Source: JAZDFC01 sp043808235 (lineage in GTDB: Bacteria > Bacteroidota > Ignavibacteria > Ignavibacteriales > Melioribacteraceae). From it: a stretch of DNA of 64,000 bases. Below, piece by piece: positions 43,013-50,983 of this stretch. The stretch spans positions 1-64,000 of the forward strand of contig JAZDFC010000068.1 in assembly GCA_043808235.1 (NCBI GenBank), read 5' to 3'. Both the position numbers and the translations under genes were made by a program. The first letter of the stretch is position 1. Every line of letters begins with the position of its first letter. A model generated the notes under the pieces. That model made no database searches and was not told the DNA's origin. It saw only the letters and a program-made list of their open reading frames with translations.

Positions 43013-44263
43013 TTAAGCCGCAACCCGATTCGAGGAATCCTTTGTACTAATTATAACGCGGGAGAAAGCATCATCGACCAAAATTTCCTCCGCAATTTTC
43101 AGGATATCGTTTCCGAAAACCGAATCAATTTCTACGATTGTTTCTTCTACCTCTTTAATTCTGTTGTGATGAATAATGGAGTGCGCTATTCTTAACATTC
43201 TGTTTGATGTACTTTCAAGGCTCATTATTATCTGACCTTTTAAATACTCTTTTGCTTTTTTTAATTCCTTATCCGATACTTTTTTACTACGAAGACTGTC
43301 AAGTTCTTTATATGTCAAATCGAGCGCTTTATTCACGGTCTTTTCGTTTGTTGAAAAGTAAACTCCAAATGTAGAGATATCATGAAAAGAATTAAGGAAA
43401 GAATTTATTTGATAAGTAATACCATTCTTCTCGCGAACCTTTTGGAATAAACGAGAGCTACTACCTTCGCCAAGTATATGCGAAAGCAAACTGACTTTTA
43501 TACGCTCGCTGTTATTATATCCGTATGTCGTTCTGCCAAGAATAACATGAACCTGCTGAATATCTTTTGGCACATGCAGATCGCCGGTATTTTTTAACCG
43601 AACAGGTTTCCGTTTGAGATTTTGTTTTCCAAGATCCTTAATAAAATATTTGTATGTGTATTCAACTAATTTATCATGGTCAACAGCGCCGGAAGCTATG
43701 ATATACATGTTGTTAAATTTATAATGCTCATCGATGAATCGAAACAAATCATCCCGCCGAAAATTTTTAATATTTTCTTCGGTACCGATGATAGGTAACG
43801 CAAGATGGTTTCCGGCATATATATTTGATTCAAACTTATCGAAAATCAATTCTTCAGGCGAATCCTCGATGTCGTATAGTTCTTCAATAATCACCGAAGC
43901 TTCTTTTTTAATTTCCTTCGGATCGAATACAGAATTTTGTACCATGTCGGCAAGGACTTCGAATGTTTTTTCAAGGTGAAGGCTTAATCCCCTTCCGTAA
44001 AAACATGTACTTTCTTTGGAAGTGAATGCATTCAGATATCCACCGAGAGATTCTATTTCATCGGCAATTCGCTTTGCATTTCTTTTCTTCGTTCCTTTAA
44101 AAACCATGTGTTCAATAAAATGGCAGATGCCGTTGTTTGTTGGAGTTTCATCCCGCGAGCCGACTTTAAACCAAACACCGAGAGAAAATGATTTTACATA
44201 TGGCAGTAATTCAGATACAATTCTTATACCGTTCGGTAACGTAGTAATCCGGAAATTATTCAT
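43013..44263 (-). CDS. M16 family zinc peptidase (processing-peptidase-like)
   Basis: 416 residues, one-chain processing-peptidase type. The inverted zinc motif HFIEH (His48, Glu51, His52) is present, with the distal metal-ligand Glu in EASVIIEEL (about 128). The C-terminal half is the inactive-like domain with GEGSSSRLFQKVREKNGITY. No signal peptide is obvious, so it is probably cytoplasmic or periplasmic of unknown route. 18 nt before nuoG and probably co-transcribed. Confidence 0.92.
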   Translation of the reverse strand: MNNFRITTLPNGIRIVSELLPYVKSFSLGVWFKVGSRDETPTNNGICHFIEHMVFKGTKKRNAKRIADEIESLGGYLNAFTSKESTCFYGRGLSLHLEKTFEVLADMVQNSVFDPKEIKKEASVIIEELYDIEDSPEELIFDKFESNIYAGNHLALPIIGTEENIKNFRRDDLFRFIDEHYKFNNMYIIASGAVDHDKLVEYTYKYFIKDLGKQNLKRKPVRLKNTGDLHVPKDIQQVHVILGRTTYGYNNSERIKVSLLSHILGEGSSSRLFQKVREKNGITYQINSFLNSFHDISTFGVYFSTNEKTVNKALDLTYKELDSLRSKKVSDKELKKAKEYLKGQIIMSLESTSNRMLRIAHSIIHHNRIKEVEETIVEIDSVFGNDILKIAEEILVDDAFSRVIISTKDSSNRVAA

Positions 44264-44631
44264 TAATACTCTTTCTATAAAAAATTTTGATCAATCTTCA
44301 TTTTAAAATAGATCAGGGAAAAGATTTGCCCATTTCCCATCATCCATTTTACATTTAACATCGCGGCTTGCAGCGCACGTGTTCAATTTTGCGGTTCAAA
44401 ATATAGATAAATGGGGATAGGTTAGCAAGGAAGATAGCAGATTGCAGCAGGCAGTTGGCAGATTGCAGTAATTAGTTGTCAGTAGTCCGTTTTCAGTTGA
44501 AGAAAAGAAAGGATGAGATAGTAAATTGATTATCGACGGTAATTTTTATAGTTTGTAGTTGAGTAATTTAACTTCATCAATAAATAGGGAATATTGACTG
44601 AAATAAATTAACAAATCAATTGGAGGCAAAA
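44264..44631. other. Divergent intergenic region between the M16 gene and the 828-aa gene
   Basis: 368 nt without a convincing gene. Around 44321-44370 there is a run of words like CATTTCCCATCATCCATTTT, and at 44437-44505 a degenerate direct-repeat patch built on GCAGATTGCAG/GCAGTTGGCAG. The 3' end holds the SD (GGAGG at 44622-44626) for the downstream gene. Both divergent promoters must lie here; no consensus pair was clear. Confidence 0.5.
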
Positions 44632-47118
44632 ATGAAAAAGGCAGTATTATTTTTATTCGGGTTTTTAATTGCAGTTGATTTCTCACTTGCGCAAATCAAT
44701 CGAACCGATCCAATCGAATTTAAAGTGAATGAAGACATATCTCCATCCCAAATTATTCAGGACAATGCAATGATTTACGGGAGTGACGACGGACGATTAA
44801 TTGCATCATGGCAAGATTACAGAAACGGATCGAGAAAATTTTATTCGCAAGTATTCGACAGCAATAAGCACAAGACCGGAAATAATTTTTTAATCGATGC
44901 AAATTCATTGATAACGTTTACTCCAGAAAATAAAATCCTTGCAATGGCTGAATCAGCAAACAGTTATGGAATTTCGGGTTCTTACTGGTTGGAGGGAAAA
45001 CTATTTGATGCTGCTGGTAATTTTATTAAACAGTTCCACATATTGGATGCCGGACTCAGCATTGATACATTCTCAGATATGGATGTGACATTTGAGCTGC
45101 TTCAAGACGAAGAATTCTTTTATTGGTTTTTCAGTGATTATATTTATTTTTTTGTAACAAAGGCTGATTTTAACGGTATTGTTATCTATAAAAATAAGAT
45201 ACCAATGAATTTCCCCACTGATGCCTCCAGCTTCGGTTCAGTAATGATTGGCGGGACGATTTATCTTGCTTGGTACAATATGGGTTTGATGAATGATTTA
45301 CCTGAGGGTGTTTATATCTCCTCATTCGATAGTGAATTAAACACAATTAAAGAAACCATACTATTAAAACTTTATGGCGATAGTTATGAACACCATAAAA
45401 TTATCGTTAATAATTTAAAGAACAACCTCATAGGCGTTTATATTCTTGATACGAAAACCGATTGCATAGAATTCACTACCTTCGACCAGGATTTAAATAT
45501 CATCGGCGAAGTTAAAACGATTACTCTCAACTTCCCGGAATGGTTTGAGCACATTCCTAAAATCGAAGGTCTCTCAATTTCAAAACCATTTGAAGATGTC
45601 TTTGCATTATTTTGTTCGGTTGGAGATTATAGTTCCGGCAATAGTTACCGAATAATGAACTATATGCAATACATATCCACGGATAGTGAATTAATTAGAC
45701 CGGTTATTTCGAAAGAAGATGTTGGAATTAAACTCCCAAGATTTGTACAGCCAAAGGATATGACAAATTTTTATATCGGGCAGACTATTGATTCGGATGT
45801 TTATCTATCAACAATGGAAAATTTTCAAATTACTACCGGGGAAAAATTAAATGATGATACTGCCGGCAGTAACGAAAATCTTCCATTGATTAATAAAATT
45901 GATGATGAAAGATTTTTCATTAATTATAAAGATGAGAAAAAAATTAGAGGCAAAGAAATATCAGCCGCAGGCAATTATTCGAACACCGAATTTTACCCGG
46001 CAGCTCAAAACTGCGTTTTCTTCGACGATGGAAACATATTATGCATTCGGGAAACCGATACTTACAACTATGGATATCAATTCTCCGGTTTTACTCTATA
46101 CAACAGCAATTGGGAATTTATTAAACAAATTGATTTGCCTTCCGAGAAAATTATGGATTATTACCTGGCTGAAATAGATGGAGCCAGCTTAATTGTTCTT
46201 CTCAAAAAGGATAATCAAATTATCTTTCAAAAATATAATAGTAGTGGCGAATTGATCTTAGAGAAAAATGTTGGTTCTGCTTCTTCCGGCGAATTAAAAA
46301 TTTTTCCGGAAAATCCAACCTCATTCTGGGCAGCATTTAATTCCAAATTACAATTATACTCTATTGAATTTGAAATACTGTCAGATGCATATAATTCATT
46401 TGCCCCAATGATATATCTAGGGAATAATAAATTCTTATTTGTATATGGTGAACTAGACCCCTCATTTATTAGTCACAACATGAAAGGATATATCGCAGAC
46501 CAGTGTCATCAAAAAATAGGTGAGGAATTTTTAATTACTCAAGACATTGCAATAAACGACTACCCCGTAATACAAGCTGTTTCTTTAAGTAATAACTTCT
46601 TTATAATTACAAATGAATATTACGGTACAAAAATAGAAGCGAAAATATTTGACGTAGCTGGCAATTTAGAAAAATCATTTGATATTACGGGGGCAATCAC
46701 CGGTACTAATGATATTAGAAAAATCGGAACACATTTAATAGTAACGTGGGATGAAATTCGAAATCCCGAATTTGGTTACGATATCTTCTGTAAGATTTAT
46801 GATATTGATGATTTAATAACAGGTATCAATCCGGAAGAATCTGTTCCAAATGAATTTCATCTCTATCAAAACTATCCCAATCCGTTTAACCCAACGACAG
46901 TAATTAGCTGGCAGCTCGCAGCCAGCAGTAATGTCTCGATTAAGATTTTCGATGTGCTCGGCAGAGAAATTACAATGCTTGTGGACGAATTTCAAAATGC
47001 AGGATTTCATCAAATAGAATTCGATGCCGGGAAATATAAGTTAACGAGCGGTGTATATTTCTATAAAATAATTACGGGCGAACATTCGGATATAAAGAAG
47101 TTTGTACTGCTGAAATAA
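44632..47118 (+). CDS. Large exported protein with type IX sorting domain
   Basis: 828 residues. The start at 44632 has GGAGG 5 nt upstream; a TTG at 44620 is in frame but would lie upstream of the SD. A signal peptide runs to about residue 21 (KKAVLFLFGFLIAVDFSLAQ). The body has repeated WD/beta-propeller-like blades (e.g. WQDYRNGSRKFYSQVFDS, YYLAEIDGASLIVLLKKDNQ), many aromatic and Asp residues, and few Cys. The C-terminal type A sorting domain is NYPNPFNPTTVISWQ...YKLTSGVYFYKII, ending KKFVLLK. Function beyond type IX export is unknown. A terminator follows. Confidence 0.8.
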   Translation: MKKAVLFLFGFLIAVDFSLAQINRTDPIEFKVNEDISPSQIIQDNAMIYGSDDGRLIASWQDYRNGSRKFYSQVFDSNKHKTGNNFLIDANSLITFTPENKILAMAESANSYGISGSYWLEGKLFDAAGNFIKQFHILDAGLSIDTFSDMDVTFELLQDEEFFYWFFSDYIYFFVTKADFNGIVIYKNKIPMNFPTDASSFGSVMIGGTIYLAWYNMGLMNDLPEGVYISSFDSELNTIKETILLKLYGDSYEHHKIIVNNLKNNLIGVYILDTKTDCIEFTTFDQDLNIIGEVKTITLNFPEWFEHIPKIEGLSISKPFEDVFALFCSVGDYSSGNSYRIMNYMQYISTDSELIRPVISKEDVGIKLPRFVQPKDMTNFYIGQTIDSDVYLSTMENFQITTGEKLNDDTAGSNENLPLINKIDDERFFINYKDEKKIRGKEISAAGNYSNTEFYPAAQNCVFFDDGNILCIRETDTYNYGYQFSGFTLYNSNWEFIKQIDLPSEKIMDYYLAEIDGASLIVLLKKDNQIIFQKYNSSGELILEKNVGSASSGELKIFPENPTSFWAAFNSKLQLYSIEFEILSDAYNSFAPMIYLGNNKFLFVYGELDPSFISHNMKGYIADQCHQKIGEEFLITQDIAINDYPVIQAVSLSNNFFIITNEYYGTKIEAKIFDVAGNLEKSFDITGAITGTNDIRKIGTHLIVTWDEIRNPEFGYDIFCKIYDIDDLITGINPEESVPNEFHLYQNYPNPFNPTTVISWQLAASSNVSIKIFDVLGREITMLVDEFQNAGFHQIEFDAGKYKLTSGVYFYKIITGEHSDIKKFVLLK

Positions 47119-47149
47119 TTGGTAACTTCGGTACGATATTGTAAAAAAA

Positions 47150-47174
47150 GCCGCTCAAGAATGAGCGGCTTTTT
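47150..47174 (+). terminator. Terminator after the 828-aa gene, possibly bidirectional
   Basis: GCCGCTCA (47150-47157) pairs with TGAGCGGC (47162-47169) around AGAA, followed by five T residues. A run of seven A residues precedes it, so on the minus strand it could also stop the opposing OmpA transcript. Confidence 0.85.
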
Positions 47175-47298
47175 ATCGGGACAGTAAACTACAGGTATGT
47201 CACATGTAAAATGGTAAATGGAAGATGTTAAACAACCACAGATATCGTCAAAGCTTCATTTTACGTTTTCCATCTTACATTTGACATGACACTACCTA

Positions 47299-48414
47299 TT
47301 AATTTAAAACCTTAAATTCAATTCTTCTGTTCATCGATCTTCCCTCCGGCGAATTGTTATCAGCCAAAGGACGTTTCTCGCCAAATCCAACAGTTCGCAA
47401 CCTGTTTGCAGCAATTCCCCTTGCAACAAGATAATTTCTAACTGCTTCGGCCCTCTTTTCAGATAGCCTTTGATTATACTGTTCGGATCCGATATTATCT
47501 GTATGTCCTTGTATCTCGACAGTCATTGTTGGATTTTGCAATAGCACCTGCACAGCATGGAACAGAACCGGGTATGATTCAGTTTTAAGTCGATGGCTAT
47601 TAAAATCAAAATTGACTCCCACTAAAACCCAATTTTTCGCTTGCTCACTAACCGGTCTATCAACAACAATTTCTTTGGTAATTTCGCGCGGGATGTGTTT
47701 CTTTACAATGTTTTCAATACGTTCATAATCAACTTCGGGTACTTCAGTAATTAATCCAGTATAAAGCTGGCAATACTTTGAAGGTTGTCCTTTCTCAAAA
47801 ATATAGATGAACCCGATATCGAATCTCATATATGCGTCTTCAGGCGTACCGAGTAATCCTTCACCGGATACTCCCGGGACTCCTTCAAACCAGTTATTCG
47901 ACATTGTATGATAACCTAACTCGGTTTTTAATCTCCAGTCATCTCCAAGATCCCAATCCGCACCAATGCTCATGGAAAGTTCGTAGTCAGAATTATAATC
48001 TTCTTTAACCGGTGCATTATCGAATGTAGTATATCCATATCCAACACCCATTGAAAAAAATGGGGAGACTGGTTCACACGGAACCAAGTAATACATTAAA
48101 TCAATATCACCGATTATCGAATTTGCAACTACTTCATTCGCGCTTTTATTCGAAGCTCCGCCAGAAAGATCGGTGGTAAGACTGAAATAACTACCCATAA
48201 TTCGCAAACTAACATGTTCCGAAAAATTTCTCTGGATTGATAAAAATCCGCCATAATTCTTGTCCTCAAGTCTGAAAGCAGCTGAATTTATCAACCTAGG
48301 ATAAATTCCTCCAAAACCAAAACCCCAACTATCGCTTGCTAATTGTGCATTGGTATTAGTGGATAAAAAAATCAAAATAAGAAAAAGACATTTTATTATT
48401 ATTAATCTCTTCAT
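47299..48414 (-). CDS. OmpA-family outer membrane protein
   Basis: 371 residues from the ATG at 48414; GGAGG lies 7 nt upstream. An upstream in-frame start at 48453 would add 13 residues and is less likely. The signal peptide KRLIIIKCLFLILIFLSTNTNA is followed by an N-terminal beta-barrel (about 25-235: alternating aromatic strands, GFGFGGIYPRLINSAAFRLE). A linker and a C-terminal OmpA/peptidoglycan-binding domain follow (about 260-371: VEIQGHTDNIGSEQYNQRLS, EKRAEAVRNYLVARGI with the meso-diaminopimelate Asp/Arg pattern). Anchors the outer membrane to peptidoglycan. Confidence 0.88.
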   Translation of the reverse strand: MKRLIIIKCLFLILIFLSTNTNAQLASDSWGFGFGGIYPRLINSAAFRLEDKNYGGFLSIQRNFSEHVSLRIMGSYFSLTTDLSGGASNKSANEVVANSIIGDIDLMYYLVPCEPVSPFFSMGVGYGYTTFDNAPVKEDYNSDYELSMSIGADWDLGDDWRLKTELGYHTMSNNWFEGVPGVSGEGLLGTPEDAYMRFDIGFIYIFEKGQPSKYCQLYTGLITEVPEVDYERIENIVKKHIPREITKEIVVDRPVSEQAKNWVLVGVNFDFNSHRLKTESYPVLFHAVQVLLQNPTMTVEIQGHTDNIGSEQYNQRLSEKRAEAVRNYLVARGIAANRLRTVGFGEKRPLADNNSPEGRSMNRRIEFKVLN

Positions 48415-48662
48415 TATCTCTCCTCCAATTGTACTGTTTATATTAAGTATCACTTTAATTTCACAGACTTTACTTATTTAATTACTTGTAATTACGAAAA
48501 AAAGTTATAAATTGCAAGAAAATTTTTATTACCGGACCCAGCCTGATGCCCCTAAACAAGTATTCGAAAATGGATTCAAGTGGAAATAAATCCGTTTTAG
48601 AAAATTGATTTTTCATGTTGATTGTTGGATATTTGAATCCGCGTTTTTGAAATATTGGAATT

Positions 48663-48737
<75 letters not shown>

Positions 48738-48831
48738 GAAATTCTGAGTGAAGCGAAGAATCTCTTGATTCTTGATATTCACATTATCAAATCCAAATAT
48801 CCTTTCTCTTGTTCTTAACCGTACCCTACAA

Positions 48832-50544
48832 TTATAAATAAGCCCGTCTCAACTTCTCTTTATCAAGCGAGTTTACAATATCAAATTCTTCTTCGTAAAC
48901 TTTTTCCACATCGCCATAGTAGTTGTGTTCGGAACTATCCTTTTGTGTGAACGACCGAATTTCTGCCGATGAGAGCACCTCCAGCTTATCGACAACAATG
49001 TTGTTTCCGTTTGCCATGTCAACTCTACCCTCAAGGAAATACGGCCCCATCGATATAGTTTTCTCGGCGCACTCCTGGTAAACCTTAGGGAACAACACCG
49101 CTTCGAAAGTACCAGTTAAATCTTCGAGGGAAAGAAATTTCATTATATCGCCCTTGCGTGTTTTAATCCGCTTCGAAGTCATATACCAGCCTACCATTTT
49201 AACTTTTCTTCCTTCATACTTCACCAAGTCGGCAGCCTTTACAATTCCCGGCTGTTCAATTACAACTGAAAAAAAATCCAGCGGGTGCCGGCTAACCATG
49301 TAACCAAACGTTTCATATTCAATCGAACAAATTTCTTCAATACTGTATTGTCGTTTTGTTACAACTTCTTTTTCGAGTTTAAAAGATTCAAATGAAAAAA
49401 GCGAGTTGTAGCTTTCATCAATAATTTTACGGTGATGCATGTAAACATCGAGCAGTCTCATAAGCGAAGGACGCGTTAAACCGAAACAATCAACAGCGCC
49501 GCATTTTATCAGCGTTGCAGGTTCTTCGTAACCTATTTTAGTTCTAACCAAAAAATCCGCGAGCGAAACATATTTACCGTTGGACACTCTCTCGTCAATT
49601 ATTTTATCTATCGAATTGCGAGAAAGATTTTTAACTGCCATCAAACCGATTCTGATTTGTTTTCCTTTCCCGGCATATTCATATGCACTTTCATTAATGC
49701 ACGGCAGCAGTACATTAAGTCCAAGCCGTTTACTTTCCTGTATATACACCGCCGCCGAATAATAGCCACCCCTGTTGCTGAGTACACTTGCCATAAATTC
49801 CGCAGGATAGTGTACCTTCAAATAAGCCACCTGGAATGAGAGCAGTGCAAACGAAGCGCTGTGAGCTTTGCAGAAAGCGTAACCAGCAAAAGATTCAATT
49901 TGGCGCCAGAGTTCTTTTGTTATTGTTTCGCTGAATCCCTTTTCCATGCACGACGAAAAAAATCTATCGGCAATTTGTTTCATTGCGTTGTGCGATCTCA
50001 TTTTGCCGCTCATTGCACGGCGCAGCAAGTCGGCTTCTTCTAATGTTAAACCCGCAATGTGGTGCGCTACTTTTATAACGTCTTCCTGATAAATCATTAC
50101 GCCGTAAGTTTCGCCAAGGTGTTTTTCCATTTCGGGCACAAGATATTTGCGGCGGGCCGGATCTTTATGACGCGCAATAAATTCATGCATCATTCCGCTT
50201 TCAGCCACACCGGGACGAATAACCGAACTTGCGGCAGTAAGCATTTCGAACGTATCGCAGTTGAGCCGCTTAAGCAGCGAGCGCATACCGGGCGACTCGA
50301 TGTAGAAACAGCCGATTGTATCTCCGCTTCGCATGATTGAGCGTGTGCTGTCGTCGTTAAAAAGCATTTCGTAATCGTAAATATCAAAATCAATTTTCTT
50401 GCTCAAGCCTTCGCTGTTATTGGTCGGGCGCGGCAGCGGCGGATGAACGCTATACAAATCCACCCGTTTATTTTTAGGCGGGGGCAGACGGTATTCATGC
50501 ATATCAAGAATAGGGCTTATTTCGTTTTTATTTGAATTTTTCAT
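48832..50544 (-). CDS. DnaE-like polymerase III alpha fragment: fingers to OB-fold, no catalytic palm
   Basis: 570 residues from the ATG at 50544 (an in-frame GTG at 50568 exists). Most similar by eye to the second half of the Bacteroidota-type second DnaE. The sequence begins just after the third palm Asp, with GDTIGCFYIESPGMRSLLKR, SSVIRPGVAESGMMHEFIAR and EMEKHLGETYGVMIYQEDVI. Tandem HhH follows (ADFLVRTKIGYEEPATLIKC), then an OB-fold nucleic-acid domain (about 440-540: VKMVGWYMTSKRIKTRKG). The PHP exonuclease-like domain and the catalytic palm Asp residues of full-length DnaE are absent. A stop immediately precedes the ORF, so the deletion is not a sequencing artefact of this region. It could act with a separate N-terminal polypeptide, or be a regulatory/remnant protein. 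Confidence 0.8.
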   Translation of the reverse strand: MKNSNKNEISPILDMHEYRLPPPKNKRVDLYSVHPPLPRPTNNSEGLSKKIDFDIYDYEMLFNDDSTRSIMRSGDTIGCFYIESPGMRSLLKRLNCDTFEMLTAASSVIRPGVAESGMMHEFIARHKDPARRKYLVPEMEKHLGETYGVMIYQEDVIKVAHHIAGLTLEEADLLRRAMSGKMRSHNAMKQIADRFFSSCMEKGFSETITKELWRQIESFAGYAFCKAHSASFALLSFQVAYLKVHYPAEFMASVLSNRGGYYSAAVYIQESKRLGLNVLLPCINESAYEYAGKGKQIRIGLMAVKNLSRNSIDKIIDERVSNGKYVSLADFLVRTKIGYEEPATLIKCGAVDCFGLTRPSLMRLLDVYMHHRKIIDESYNSLFSFESFKLEKEVVTKRQYSIEEICSIEYETFGYMVSRHPLDFFSVVIEQPGIVKAADLVKYEGRKVKMVGWYMTSKRIKTRKGDIMKFLSLEDLTGTFEAVLFPKVYQECAEKTISMGPYFLEGRVDMANGNNIVVDKLEVLSSAEIRSFTQKDSSEHNYYGDVEKVYEEEFDIVNSLDKEKLRRAYL

Positions 50545-50983
50545 TTTATATAGTGAACAAATGAGCACTATAAAGATAACAATTCATCGAGAAAAAGCAA
50601 ATCATTTCTCCAAAAGTTGAAGGATAAAAATTTGAGAAAAGCAAATATTTTAAAAAGAATATTGTTGTAACTTTTCTAACAACATTTCTTATATTTGCCA
50701 AGTTGAAAAGAGAGTAGTGCTTTATTAATACACATTAAATCTCGAAAAAAAAATTCGCCGGCTGGATGAGAAAGACAGATTCTCCATCATCAAAAATAAA
50801 TTCGTTTACTTTTAACACATCTAACTTTACAAGTTTGTCTTTAAATTTTAATACTGATATACACAGTGTTAAGAAATTATTAATATGTCTTTCATTGGCA
50901 GATATTAACTGCCAAAAGCTTTATAATTGTAAATACAATTCATTATTAATTAACCATTCACCAACAAATTAAGGGGATGCTTT
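50545..50983. other. Divergent intergenic region: operator-like inverted repeat and TonB receptor promoter region
   Basis: 439 nt. At 50549-50572 there is the perfect inverted repeat TATAGTG-N10-CACTATA, covering the possible GTG start of the DnaE-like gene. TATATTTG lies at 50690-50697, preceded by TTG at 50665-50667 (22-nt spacing), a possible promoter for the TonB receptor; it would leave a ~280-nt untranslated leader. A short in-frame stretch at 50766-50972 has no SD and a composition unlike a protein and is not called. Confidence 0.45.
50549..50572. promoter_or_regulatory. Perfect inverted repeat at the DnaE-like gene start
   Basis: TATAGTG-N10-CACTATA, 7 bp per arm. This geometry, with TAGT...ACTA half sites and a position overlapping the start, is reminiscent of operators of repressors such as LexA, but the binding protein is unknown. 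Confidence 0.45.

Noticed and set aside
48832..50544. Split DnaE intein C-terminal half
   Set aside because: No intein C-terminal motif (His-Asn followed by Cys/Ser) is present at the start of the fragment.
50766..50972. 68-residue reading frame upstream of the TonB receptor
   Set aside because: No SD, Ser/Asn-rich random-like composition, and it lies in the probable leader of the receptor gene.
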